DNA of 64,000 nt from assembly GCA_022828145.1 (NCBI GenBank), contig JAJEJA010000095.1, positions 1 through 64,000 of the forward strand. The letters are read 5' to 3'. The notes under the pieces were generated by a model, which saw nothing but the letters and a program-made list of their open reading frames with translations, was not told the DNA's origin and made no database searches. Origin of the DNA: Candidatus Poribacteria bacterium (GTDB lineage Bacteria; Poribacteria; WGA-4E; WGA-3G). Shown here in pieces: positions 18,652 to 27,910 of this stretch (its first letter is position 1; each line of letters opens with the position of its first letter). The position numbers were made by a program, and so were the translations under genes.

Positions 18652-19168
18652 CTTCATGGGAGCAAAATCTCCAACATACGATAAAAAAAGAAAATAAAAA
18701 CATGTTTTTGCTTGAAAAAAGTTTGAATATATGTTATTTTTTATCCAACTTAAATATAAATTGAATTTTCACTTTACAAAAACGGAGATATTTTGTATAA
18801 TTATATGTGAAAATTATAATTTTTTACCTTTACAGATTTTGCATTATTTGCTAAACTTAAAGGTATAGAGTTTGGGCGTTGACTTTTGGGACTAAAAGAT
18901 GCCTTTCCAATGGTATTAGAAAGTATCAGTTCCAAAGAAGTTTTATTCTCAAAGCATATATTTCCATTCCTCTAATACTAATGGGGAAGGAACACGAAAT
19001 AGTCTGAAATTGTTTGACTTAACATTAGATATGATGGCAGGTTTCATTTAAAATCGCTAAAAAAGTAGAGCGACAAAGCAAACCGCATCAAAATATGAAC
19101 TACTAATTTGTACCTGATTTGCAGGTACCTTATATTCTGATAAACCTTAATTAAGGAGTTACCTACTC
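18652..19168. other. AT-rich intergenic region without a gene
   Basis: No credible gene. Seen in it: an imperfect inverted repeat of about 19 bases, whose arms share TATTAGA/TCTAATA cores (18902-18920 and 18971-18990), and a small hairpin GTACCTG-ATTTG-CAGGTAC (19110-19128) 40 bases ahead of the lipoprotein ATG. The first 200 bases are very rich in A and T. It probably contains the promoter of the lipoprotein gene, but no sigma70 pair stands out. Confidence 0.6.
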
Positions 19169-19825
19169 ATGAAACTATTTTTTAGAACCTTGGCAATAGT
19201 CATGACAGCATTGCTTGCTGTTTACATTGTTGGTTGCGGTGGTGATGGCGCCGATCCTGAAGATCCTGCTGATGTTATCGCTGCATTTGAAAGTGCTGAT
19301 CCCGCTGACGGTGGATCTGTCGCAGCAAACGGAAGTATCAAAGTCACATTTGACAAGAATCCAGGTGAAGTAATGGCAAGTGCTGGCACCGTTTCTGGAG
19401 CTGGATCATCACGGACCATCTCAGGTCCTTTTGATGTCGGTTCTTTGGCACTCGAAGTTACCTGGACAAACGGTGATGGCAGCCAAACACTGAACTATAC
19501 TGTCACTGAAGCAGATGAAACCGCACCTGAAGTCGCAAGCAGTGATCCCGATAACGGTGCTGAAAACCTCGATCCCGATACAGTGTTTGAAGATGGGATT
19601 ACGGTCACATTTACTGAATCCGTCACAGGGTCACTGGCACTGATGGATGGCGATACAGATGTCGGATGGACATCATCTACAGACGGTGATACAATTACCC
19701 TTATCGGTAATGCCGGTCAAGAACTCAGTAACGAAACCGAATATATGGTTGTGGGAACGGTCGCAGACGCTTCTGGCAACGAAGCTGACGTTGAGATCAG
19801 TTTTACCACGAAAGCAAAAGAGTAA
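19169..19825 (+). CDS. Lipoprotein with bacterial Ig-like domains
   Basis: Surface lipoprotein of 218 residues. The signal peptide ends in the lipobox 'YIVGC' with the lipidated Cys at 23. Two Ig-like units follow: 'SADPADGGSVAANGSIKVTF' (about 42-110) and 'SSDPDNGAENLDPDTVF' with 'ITVTFTESV' and 'NETEYMVVGTVADASGNEA' (about 122-215), the Big_5-type pattern of exported adhesion or structural proteins. The sequence is rich in Asp, Gly and Ser. AAGGAG lies 10 bases before the ATG. It stands alone between a long leader region and a perfect terminator. Confidence 0.85.
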   Translation: MKLFFRTLAIVMTALLAVYIVGCGGDGADPEDPADVIAAFESADPADGGSVAANGSIKVTFDKNPGEVMASAGTVSGAGSSRTISGPFDVGSLALEVTWTNGDGSQTLNYTVTEADETAPEVASSDPDNGAENLDPDTVFEDGITVTFTESVTGSLALMDGDTDVGWTSSTDGDTITLIGNAGQELSNETEYMVVGTVADASGNEADVEISFTTKAKE

Positions 19826-19843
19826 ATTTCCGACTATTTCGAT

Positions 19844-19880
19844 AAAAAAGACAGCGTATCTTGATACGCTGTCTTTTTTT
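19844..19880. terminator. Strong rho-independent terminator
   Basis: A perfect 17-bp hairpin, GACAGCGTATC with GATACGCTGTC extended by A-tract and T-tract arms and a 2-base loop, located 19 bases after the lipoprotein stop codon. Confidence 0.92.
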
Positions 19881-20070
19881 ATGGATTCTTCAGATGATCT
19901 TTTTTAACCCAATTAATTTCTATCACCTGACAACTAAACCATTGACAAAATATTAACACACTTTTTTCAACACAATTTCTCAATATGTGCTATAATAGTA
20001 TTTTAAGAAAATTTGAACGGTTTTTAAAATAGCGTTGTCTAAATAGTAGAAACCGAAGGAGAAATTTTAC

Positions 20071-20658
20071 GTGGAAAGAACTGAAGCATTACTCATTGAT
20101 CATCTTCGTGAAGGGGATGAAACAGCACTTGCACCACTGGTTGAGAAATATAAACGTATGGTGCATCGCCTCGCAATGCAGATAACGAAAAATCACGAGG
20201 ACGCTAACGACGTGATGCAAGAAACCTTTATAAAGGTATATCAGTCAATTCACACCTTTCGGCAGGAGGCAGCTTTTGAAACATGGGTGTATCGTATCGC
20301 TGTCAATGAGGCACTCAATTTCGTCAAACGACGCGAACGACGACGGGAATCTTCACTCGAAACTACAGATGAATCAGAGTTTAACACTGAAACACTATGG
20401 AAAGCGAAGATAAAAAATGACCCAGAAATACAAGCAGAGAAAGCCGAACTACGTCACTGGGTTACAAAAGCAGTCAATAGTCTTTCACTTAAACATCGGA
20501 TTGTTGTTATCCTACATGAATTAGAAGGGTTAACACATGCTGAAATAGCATCAATCTTGAATTGTTCTGAAGGAACTGTTCGCTCAAGACTGCACTATGC
20601 ACGGAAACAACTCAGGTCTTTGCTAAAACCTTATGTTGATGCTACCTCAGATTTTTAG
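20071..20658 (+). CDS. ECF-family RNA polymerase sigma factor
   Basis: Extracytoplasmic-function sigma factor of 195 residues starting at GTG, with GAAGGAGA 11 bases upstream. Region 2 (about 20-90) has 'HRLAMQITKNHEDANDVMQETFIKVYQ' and 'FETWVYRIAVNEALNFVKRR', the -10-binding signature. Region 4 (about 130-185) has 'VVILHELEGLTHAEIASIL' and 'SEGTVRSRLHYARKQLR', the -35-binding helix-turn-helix. It should direct polymerase to a small envelope regulon. The next gene encodes a zinc-finger anti-sigma factor, the expected partner. A TATAAT at 19991-19996 could be its -10 box, though no good -35 partner is visible. Confidence 0.95.
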   Translation: MERTEALLIDHLREGDETALAPLVEKYKRMVHRLAMQITKNHEDANDVMQETFIKVYQSIHTFRQEAAFETWVYRIAVNEALNFVKRRERRRESSLETTDESEFNTETLWKAKIKNDPEIQAEKAELRHWVTKAVNSLSLKHRIVVILHELEGLTHAEIASILNCSEGTVRSRLHYARKQLRSLLKPYVDATSDF

Positions 20659-20760
20659 TAAGCTGCCAACTATAGTCTACTATTGGTAAAATTCAGATAA
20701 TGAACAGATAATCCTTGGGGAGCGGTTTCTAAACTATAGAAATTGAAACCGACATCAACC

Positions 20761-21669
20761 ATGAAACTTAAATGTAACGCTATACAGAGTTTAATATCAG
20801 ATTATATAGATGATACGCTCAATAAAAATGATGTAGCAAAGGTAGAAACCCATCTCCAATTCTGTACAAAGTGTCAACGGGAGATTGCTGCTATCAGAAA
20901 AACGCGTGATCTTGTTATTGATTATTATGTAGAACCTGTAGCCTCAGAAAATTATTTCCATCAATTTGAGGTGGAATTACACCGTTCTCTTCAAAAGAAG
21001 GGACCAACATCACTGAACCAACGTTTAAAGACATCCGCTGCACAGTTCCTATGGTGTCTGCTAACCCAACTCAGGCAGAGCATCAGCAAGTATAATGACA
21101 CACGGATGAACACTTTAACTGTAGGCGCGCTCCTACTCTTAATTGTATCTGGATTTGTCGCAACACATTTTCTCAATCAGGAAATTTCTCATCCACCTAA
21201 GGTATACCTTAATGGGGCAGCGGGTGGGCAAATAGCCGATGGAGAAACAGATATAGATGACCAACAAAAGAAGTCACTTCATCAACATAGAACTAACTGG
21301 AAAGATTCCAGCGAAGTAAGTTCACCTGCACTCACAGCAAATGTTGAGAAAGAAGGGTATTGGAGACTCTCACAGCCTTTAGCAAACGATACAGAAGAGC
21401 ATATTATTTTTATACATATCAGCAATGATCGTTCTGCACCAGGCGATACTGATTCTGAAGTTGTTGTTTATGAAGAGCCAACGATATTAGAGAGAAAATC
21501 TCCTCTTCAAGAGGATTATGTTGCACTCCCGTTAGACCTTCATGTAGATCCTTTTTCTGAAAAACATCCGAGAAAACAACGAAAACTGTCAGGTTTTGTT
21601 GTGAAGTTAATACATCTACCTACAGAAATGTTAACTATTCCAGAGTTCTACGACTTGATTAAATTGTAG
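20761..21669 (+). CDS. Zinc-finger (ZAS-type) membrane anti-sigma factor
   Basis: Predicted partner of the upstream ECF sigma factor, 302 residues. The N-terminal cytoplasmic domain carries the zf-HC2 pattern: C5, H31, C35 and C38 in 'HLQFCTKC', the zinc-binding anti-sigma core. One membrane span ('LTVGALLLLIVSGFVATHFL', about 120-140) leads to a periplasmic domain of about 160 residues that I do not recognise. I prefer the ATG at 20761; the frame also opens at a TTG 18 bases earlier, and neither has a clear ribosome site. Binding of the sigma factor and release by intramembrane proteolysis are the family expectation; HtrA-type and RseP proteases are encoded elsewhere in the window. Confidence 0.85.
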   Translation: MKLKCNAIQSLISDYIDDTLNKNDVAKVETHLQFCTKCQREIAAIRKTRDLVIDYYVEPVASENYFHQFEVELHRSLQKKGPTSLNQRLKTSAAQFLWCLLTQLRQSISKYNDTRMNTLTVGALLLLIVSGFVATHFLNQEISHPPKVYLNGAAGGQIADGETDIDDQQKKSLHQHRTNWKDSSEVSSPALTANVEKEGYWRLSQPLANDTEEHIIFIHISNDRSAPGDTDSEVVVYEEPTILERKSPLQEDYVALPLDLHVDPFSEKHPRKQRKLSGFVVKLIHLPTEMLTIPEFYDLIKL

Positions 21670-21860
21670 TTGTAATGAATATCGACTTAACACAGTATTT
21701 ACGATACCTTACGCAATCACCTTGATATAAATATACTATCATGGTTAAGCACAATAGACAGGACATTTGGACAGATCCATCCGTGTTCTGACAATTTTAG
21801 GAGTGGAGTTAATCCACGTTTCCCGTAGTTTCTTTTATACATATTTCAAAGGAGAATGTA

Positions 21861-24800
21861 ATGAATCCAAGAATTTTAGGCGTAATTGGTGGTCTTGCAC
21901 TTGTAGTCGCAATCCTGTCGCCTTTCTTAATGGGTAGTTCCAAGAAGGTAGAGGAGCTCTACACAGACGCTGAGACCTTATATGGTCAAGCAGATTATGA
22001 AGGCGCAATTGACAAGTACATTGAAGCACTTGAAGAATCGACAAAACGCGGTGTGAAAACCGAAGTAATTGACAAAGATTTCACAACACTTGCCAACTTT
22101 CAAATCGCTGTCTGTTATTCTCGGCTAGCTGAACAGTCCTTAGACCACAATCACTACGAGACTGCATTAGACTATATCCAAAAAGTTGCGCTCAATGCAA
22201 CTGTTCCTAAACATCAGGAAGGTTTAACATATTTATGGGGACATATTCTGTTTCGGACTGAAGAGTATGAGCTGGCAGAAGCAAAGTTCAAACAACTGAT
22301 TGAGAACTTCCCCAACAGTCTCAATGTGGAAAATTCATGGTATGCTATCGGACAATTGAACTATAAGTTAGGTAACTATGAAGACTGTCGCACGGCTTTC
22401 AATAACATCCTTTCAGGCTTCCCTAATTCTGAATTTAAGGATGATGCTCAACTCCTCATCGCTCAATCCTTTCTTGATGAAAGGAACTGGGAGCAAGCTT
22501 ATCCAGAATTTGATAAATTTGCTACCGAAGAATTCAAGAATTACACCGAACTTCATGCCGAGGCGATGTACAAAGCCGCTATGTGCTTAAACCAACTCAA
22601 CAGACACGACGAAGCCATTAGTCGTTACACGAATTTTATCACACAATATCCTGAGAATAAGCTCGTAACTGCAGCATACTTCGACCAAGGTGCAATATAT
22701 TCTAAACAGAAAGACTATGATAATGCACGCGTAAACTACGAGTTAGCTCTGCAAAACACTGCAGATCGTGGTGTACAATCCGAGATTCAGACAGCAATAG
22801 GACAAACATATTTCGATCAGGAAGATTTTGAAAACGCGATCGTCGCCTACACAGTACTTCTGGATGAATATCCAGATAGTGACTATAGAGATGAAGCAAA
22901 ACTCGGCATAGCTGACAGTCAGTTTAAATTGGAACGTTGGAGTGACGCAGTTACCTCGTATCAAGCAGTAATTGATCACGAAAAAAGTGCTGCAACAGAT
23001 GATGGTTCCATTGATACGAGTTTTACTCCCTACTGTGCTATCCAAATCGCAGAGGCATATTACAAACTCGGAACCGATCAACGCGATGCAGGACAGATGG
23101 CAGAAGGAGACGCTAACCTTATACTCGCTTTAGAATGGTATCAAAAGACTGTTGACGATTTTCCTGAAGACCCTGTCGCACCACATGCACTCTATGGTGC
23201 CATCTGGACGTTGAATGATCTGGGACGAAAGGAAGAACTGGAAAAAGTAGCCAACGATTTTATTCAAAAAAATAAAGACGACAACGAGTTTGACATCCTT
23301 GCTGCTGAAGTTCAACTACGGTTTGCGGATATGAAACGCACCGAATTTAAACAATACGTTGAAGCCGCAGAAGAATACGCAAAACTGTGGGATTACAAAC
23401 CACTACCGAAATTCCATCGGCTTAAACTGATGGGCAAATTCTTTGAAGGTAAATCATACTATGAAGCAGCAAAACCTGAAGGATTCCAAGAAGGTGATAC
23501 TACCGAAAACTTCAATACTGAATACCTTCAAAAATCTGTTGCCGCATATCAACTCGCTATCACAACATTTTCAGATGAGGCATTCCAACCCGGCATTACC
23601 GAAGGTCGTTACAGTGACTTTCCCGATCGTATTGCACAAATTGAAGCCTGTATTATGAACGAAGCTCTTTCACACGAGATGATCGGAGATTGGGAAACAG
23701 CACGACAACGATACGCAACGATTCCTGAAGGCAGTGATTACTATGAGCGATCACTTCTTTTTACAGCAAACAGTTATGTCAGGGAAGGCAATAAGACTCA
23801 AGCTATTGACTATTACAATACCATCCTGCCAAAACTCGCTGATAAGGATAACCGATCTCTTGCAGATATTAAGTTAGCTGACCTACTACGGGCAGAGGAA
23901 CAATTTGAACAGGCCGCTGCACAGTATCAAACTGTTGTTGACAATAATCCAACAGGTGATTATGCAGATGACGCTCTTTATTTAATTGGCCTCTGTTATT
24001 ACCACGCTTCAGTAGACAAACCAGAACTTGCCGATAAGGCAATCGCAGCTTTCAATAGAGTCATTGAGGAACACGGGGATAGTCCAAACGCCATTGAAGC
24101 GTATTACGGGTTAGTCCTTGTGTATAGCGACGCAGCACAAAAACGTGGGGATACATCCAAGTGGCCATTCGTAATCCAAGCTGCTGATGCTGCCAACGAG
24201 AAGTTCGCGGATAGTAATGATGAACTGGTTCTTCGAACACTCGGACAGATTGATCTCATAAAAGCCTCCGCGATTGAAAATACAGATGGAGGTGACGTTG
24301 AAGCACTTGTGGCAAGTTTTAGTCGCATTATTGATAACCCTGGCGCACCAGAAACTGCTCGCATACGCGCACAACTGAAAATCGGGCATACTTACTACAA
24401 GAATGAGAATTTTCAAGAGGCACTTGCTGCATATAAACTGTTCGTTGAGACCTATCCGGACAATGAAATCGCCCCAAACGCACAATATCAAGCAGCTGTC
24501 TGTCACTATCAGATCGCTCTGAAAGCACAGGAAGCAAATGACACTGATTCCGCTCAACTCGCTTATACCAATGCAGTGAGTGAAGCAGAAAAAGTCGCAG
24601 ATATGACCGAGAATGTGGATAACCTTATCAGTGCATACTATACACTCGGTTTAGCACAGTTAGGGTTAAAAAACAACGCTGCCTCAATAGAAGCTTTCAA
24701 GCAGGTTACTGCAAGGGAAGGGCAGACAGAAGATGACGACCGTAAGAATCTCATCTCTCAAGCACATTCAAGACTCGCAGAATTGCTGAGTGGTGTAGGA

Positions 24801-26579
24801 GACTATGCTGGCGCTGTCAAAGAGTATCAGTATATAATCGCTAACACCGAAGATGATGATCTACGTGGACGCTCATACTTCGCAATGGCGTACGCTCAAG
24901 ATGAACATCTTAAGATGTATGATGATGCATTGATGAATTATCAAAAGGCAACTGAATTGGCTGGAGATCAGATTAAAGCCCAAGCATATTATCGCATGGG
25001 ACTGATCTACCAAGAAAAAGTCAAGCAGCTTGATAAGGCATTAGGTGTATTTGAAACTTTGATAGAAAACTACGGTTCAGATCAGAACGCCAGCGTCGCT
25101 TCTATGGTCGCTGATTCTCGTCTACGCAGTTCTGAACTGTTAGTTGGTCTCGGACGTTCAGAAGAGGCAATCGCTACCACACTCGCCGCAATCGAAGGAT
25201 ACAAAACAAACCCGAACGCGACAGTTTCACAGAAGGTAGCTGCACAATACAACCTCGGTTTTCTATATTCTGGTACAGCACAAAAGCTCTATCCTGAAGG
25301 CGAAATACCTGCAGGTTTTGATATGAAGCCATACATCGAAACAAGTGGGTTAGCTGCTGCATCTTTCTTTGAAGTCGGAAAAATAGCAGCACCGATAGAG
25401 CAAGCTGATAAGAAAACTGTCATCCCTTATGTGGAGCGGTCCCTCTTCCAAGCAGGTCAGATCTATTATTCTCTTGGTGTTGGTTACAAACGGCATGAAG
25501 AGTTGGTAAGTTCGCTTGAACCGCTTTCACAATTTGTGAAGTATGCAGACGCTGGCGTGTTCCCCGCTTCAGATGTTCTTGCAGACAACGTGGTGACGGC
25601 ACTAAACTATTTAGCATCTGCTAATTTTGATCTTGGACGCATGCAAGTCGGTTTAGACGAAGAAATGTCTATACAAGCTGTAGCATACTTTACTACTTCC
25701 GCAAAGTTGTTTAACGATCTAGTCAAACGCTACCCGAGTTCTCCAGATGCTGCATTATGGCAATACCAAGCTGGAGAAGCATTTTACACGACTGAGCAGT
25801 TTGACAAAGCGATTGTTGAGTACGATAAAGTCAGGAAAATCAACAAATCGCATGAAAAAGCACCTGAATCTTTATATGCAATCGCTACTTGCTATCAATA
25901 CCTGTCAGAGGAAGCAAAAGATGCTGGCAATGCAGATGCAGAGAAAACATATCTTGATAAGTTGTTTGAGACGAATGAAATCCTTGTAGAGGAATTTCAG
26001 AATAGCAAATTCGCTGGAGAAGCCTTTATCAATATCGGAAATAAACACTATAATTCCGCATTAGACAAAGAGCTTGAACAAACTGAGCGAATTCGTCTGT
26101 TCCGACTCGCAATCGAGAACTATGAACGTGCCATGGCATCTCCCGGGCTCAGTGATGAATCCAAGAGCATTGCAGAAGGTTTCCGAGATGATACTGCCAG
26201 CTTCCTTGCACATAACGAATATGAACAAGCTGACGACGCACTCAAGAAGGCAGGGAGAGCAGGTAAAAAGTCTGATATTGAAGCAGCAATTGAAATGTTC
26301 AAGTCAATCGCAAAAGAATATCACACGACCAAGTATGGAGACCTTGCCTACGGCAGATTAGGTGATGCCTATACAATGCTGGCAGATAAAGAAGAACACT
26401 ATTTTGCAGATGCATTATACTATTACAGATTCCTGCCTAAAAAATATAATGTCGGTAACCCGACTGATGCTCAGGTCAAAGATGCAATTGATTACTGCAC
26501 TCGTGAGGCAGCAGAAGTTCGGGATTACATGAGAGCTAAGGGTATACCTGAACGCCAAGAACCTACGGGTGACAACTAA
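21861..26579 (+). CDS. Giant TPR-repeat protein, membrane-anchored
   Basis: Protein of 1572 residues, almost entirely tetratricopeptide repeats. A short N-terminal signal-anchor ('ILGVIGGLALVVAILSPFLM', about 4-24) places the array outside the cytoplasm. TPR units recur every 34-37 residues, for example 'AETLYGQADYEGAIDKYIEAL', 'AEAKFKQLIENFPNSLNVENS', 'IGQTYFDQEDFENAIVAYTVL' and 'IGHTYYKNENFQEALAAYKLF'; many carry the 'YP' turn of YbgF/BamD-type repeats. No enzyme domain is visible. It may be a scaffold for an envelope complex. AAAGGAGA precedes the ATG by 5 bases. It follows the ECF/anti-sigma pair by 190 bases and could be a target of that sigma factor. Confidence 0.85.
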   Translation: MNPRILGVIGGLALVVAILSPFLMGSSKKVEELYTDAETLYGQADYEGAIDKYIEALEESTKRGVKTEVIDKDFTTLANFQIAVCYSRLAEQSLDHNHYETALDYIQKVALNATVPKHQEGLTYLWGHILFRTEEYELAEAKFKQLIENFPNSLNVENSWYAIGQLNYKLGNYEDCRTAFNNILSGFPNSEFKDDAQLLIAQSFLDERNWEQAYPEFDKFATEEFKNYTELHAEAMYKAAMCLNQLNRHDEAISRYTNFITQYPENKLVTAAYFDQGAIYSKQKDYDNARVNYELALQNTADRGVQSEIQTAIGQTYFDQEDFENAIVAYTVLLDEYPDSDYRDEAKLGIADSQFKLERWSDAVTSYQAVIDHEKSAATDDGSIDTSFTPYCAIQIAEAYYKLGTDQRDAGQMAEGDANLILALEWYQKTVDDFPEDPVAPHALYGAIWTLNDLGRKEELEKVANDFIQKNKDDNEFDILAAEVQLRFADMKRTEFKQYVEAAEEYAKLWDYKPLPKFHRLKLMGKFFEGKSYYEAAKPEGFQEGDTTENFNTEYLQKSVAAYQLAITTFSDEAFQPGITEGRYSDFPDRIAQIEACIMNEALSHEMIGDWETARQRYATIPEGSDYYERSLLFTANSYVREGNKTQAIDYYNTILPKLADKDNRSLADIKLADLLRAEEQFEQAAAQYQTVVDNNPTGDYADDALYLIGLCYYHASVDKPELADKAIAAFNRVIEEHGDSPNAIEAYYGLVLVYSDAAQKRGDTSKWPFVIQAADAANEKFADSNDELVLRTLGQIDLIKASAIENTDGGDVEALVASFSRIIDNPGAPETARIRAQLKIGHTYYKNENFQEALAAYKLFVETYPDNEIAPNAQYQAAVCHYQIALKAQEANDTDSAQLAYTNAVSEAEKVADMTENVDNLISAYYTLGLAQLGLKNNAASIEAFKQVTAREGQTEDDDRKNLISQAHSRLAELLSGVGDYAGAVKEYQYIIANTEDDDLRGRSYFAMAYAQDEHLKMYDDALMNYQKATELAGDQIKAQAYYRMGLIYQEKVKQLDKALGVFETLIENYGSDQNASVASMVADSRLRSSELLVGLGRSEEAIATTLAAIEGYKTNPNATVSQKVAAQYNLGFLYSGTAQKLYPEGEIPAGFDMKPYIETSGLAAASFFEVGKIAAPIEQADKKTVIPYVERSLFQAGQIYYSLGVGYKRHEELVSSLEPLSQFVKYADAGVFPASDVLADNVVTALNYLASANFDLGRMQVGLDEEMSIQAVAYFTTSAKLFNDLVKRYPSSPDAALWQYQAGEAFYTTEQFDKAIVEYDKVRKINKSHEKAPESLYAIATCYQYLSEEAKDAGNADAEKTYLDKLFETNEILVEEFQNSKFAGEAFINIGNKHYNSALDKELEQTERIRLFRLAIENYERAMASPGLSDESKSIAEGFRDDTASFLAHNEYEQADDALKKAGRAGKKSDIEAAIEMFKSIAKEYHTTKYGDLAYGRLGDAYTMLADKEEHYFADALYYYRFLPKKYNVGNPTDAQVKDAIDYCTREAAEVRDYMRAKGIPERQEPTGDN

Positions 26580-26605
26580 TTTTTAGGACAAGCAACAACC
26601 TACTT

Positions 26606-26636
26606 CATAGGGACAGGTGTAGCACCTGTCCCTATG
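26606..26636. repeat. Perfect 14-bp hairpin
   Basis: CATAGGGACAGGTG and its exact reverse complement flank a 3-base loop (TAG), 26 bases after the stop of the TPR gene. No T-tract follows, so it is either a weak terminator or a palindromic intergenic repeat. Confidence 0.7.
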
Positions 26637-26686
26637 TTACTTTACACATAATTTCAAAACTAATCTACAAAAGGAGTTAATCAATA

Positions 26687-27859
26687 GTGCAAAGTGAATT
26701 AAGAGTCCCACCCCGGATCCTACTTGGACCGGGACCCAGCATAGCCAACCCTCGTGTACTCAAAGCAATGACAACACCCATGCTCGGTTATTTAGATAAT
26801 GACTTTATAAAGGTGATGGATGAAACCGTAGATATGTTACGGCAAGTCTACGGCACCAAGAATACCCTCACTTTCCCGATATCTGGTACCGGTACAGCAG
26901 GAATGGAAGCAGCTCTGACAAACATAATTGAACCTGATGATGCTGTTATTGTAGGTATAAACGGTTATTTTGGCGGAAGAATAGCGGATATTGCCGAACG
27001 GTGTGGAGCAGTTGTCACCTCAGTTAACGCTGAATGGGGACAGATTATTGAACCTGAACAGATCGCTAATGCGTGCAAAAAAGTTAAACCGAAACTTATA
27101 GCTGTAGTACACGGTGAGACCTCTACCGGAATTCTGCAACCCTTAGAGGATATTATTGAAATCACACACGATAACGGAGCACTGTTCTTGGCAGACTGTG
27201 TTACATCACTTGGGGGACAACCCGTAGATTTAGATAAACGTGGTATTGATATCGCTTACAGTTGTACGCAGAAATGTCTTGCAGGACCGCCAGGTCTTTC
27301 TCCAATCAGTTTTAGCGATCAAGCAGTTGAAGTCATTCAGAACAGAAAGTCAAAGATTCAAAGTTTTTATCTAAATGCTACCTTGCTGGCAGAATATTGG
27401 ATGGGGGACACACGCAAATACCATCATACACTTTCAATGACTCTGGTCTATGCACTACACGAAGCACTACGTATAATAATTGAGGAGGGAGAAAGTGCTC
27501 GTTACCAACGGCATGAACGCAACGCTCAAGCTTTGATCGCTGGTGCTGAGGCAATCGGTTTACAACCTGCTGCAGCAGAAAACTACCGCGCCCCAATGCT
27601 AACAACACTCCGAATTCCAGAAGGGATTGACGATGTTACCGTCCGTAAACGACTTATTCAAGATTACAACATTGAAATAGGCGGTGGCTTAGGTATATTT
27701 GCTGGAAAAGCATGGCGGATCGGACTTATGGGGGACGCTGCAAACGAACAGAATGTCCTGCTCGTTTTAAACGCGATAGAGAAACTCCTAATAGAACTCG
27801 GATATAACGTTGATACTGGTACCGCTGTAAGCGCAGCTGCCACAGTTTATCAGCAATAA
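26687..27859 (+). CDS. Alanine-glyoxylate / serine-pyruvate-type aminotransferase (class V PLP)
   Basis: PLP-dependent aminotransferase of 390 residues, GTG start with AAGGAG 11 bases upstream. 'LLGPGPSIANPRVLKAM' and 'PMLGYLDNDF' at the N-terminus, 'GTGTAGMEAAL' for phosphate binding, 'FLADCVTSLGGQPVDLD' with the PLP-contacting Asp, and the PLP lysine K196 in 'SCTQKCLAGPPGLS' are characteristic of AGT/PucG/SPT enzymes. It probably moves the amino group of alanine or serine to glyoxylate or pyruvate; the exact pair cannot be settled. It is a single gene, convergent with guaA 51 bases on. Confidence 0.9.
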   Translation: MQSELRVPPRILLGPGPSIANPRVLKAMTTPMLGYLDNDFIKVMDETVDMLRQVYGTKNTLTFPISGTGTAGMEAALTNIIEPDDAVIVGINGYFGGRIADIAERCGAVVTSVNAEWGQIIEPEQIANACKKVKPKLIAVVHGETSTGILQPLEDIIEITHDNGALFLADCVTSLGGQPVDLDKRGIDIAYSCTQKCLAGPPGLSPISFSDQAVEVIQNRKSKIQSFYLNATLLAEYWMGDTRKYHHTLSMTLVYALHEALRIIIEEGESARYQRHERNAQALIAGAEAIGLQPAAAENYRAPMLTTLRIPEGIDDVTVRKRLIQDYNIEIGGGLGIFAGKAWRIGLMGDAANEQNVLLVLNAIEKLLIELGYNVDTGTAVSAAATVYQQ

Positions 27860-27910
27860 CCTCATACTGCTGTCTGCCATCTCAGCCGTACCATCGGACA
27901 TTTATCCAAA

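Noticed and set aside
26606-26636. Rho-independent terminator of the giant TPR gene
   Set aside because: The stem is perfect but no T-run follows, so I list it as a palindromic repeat only.
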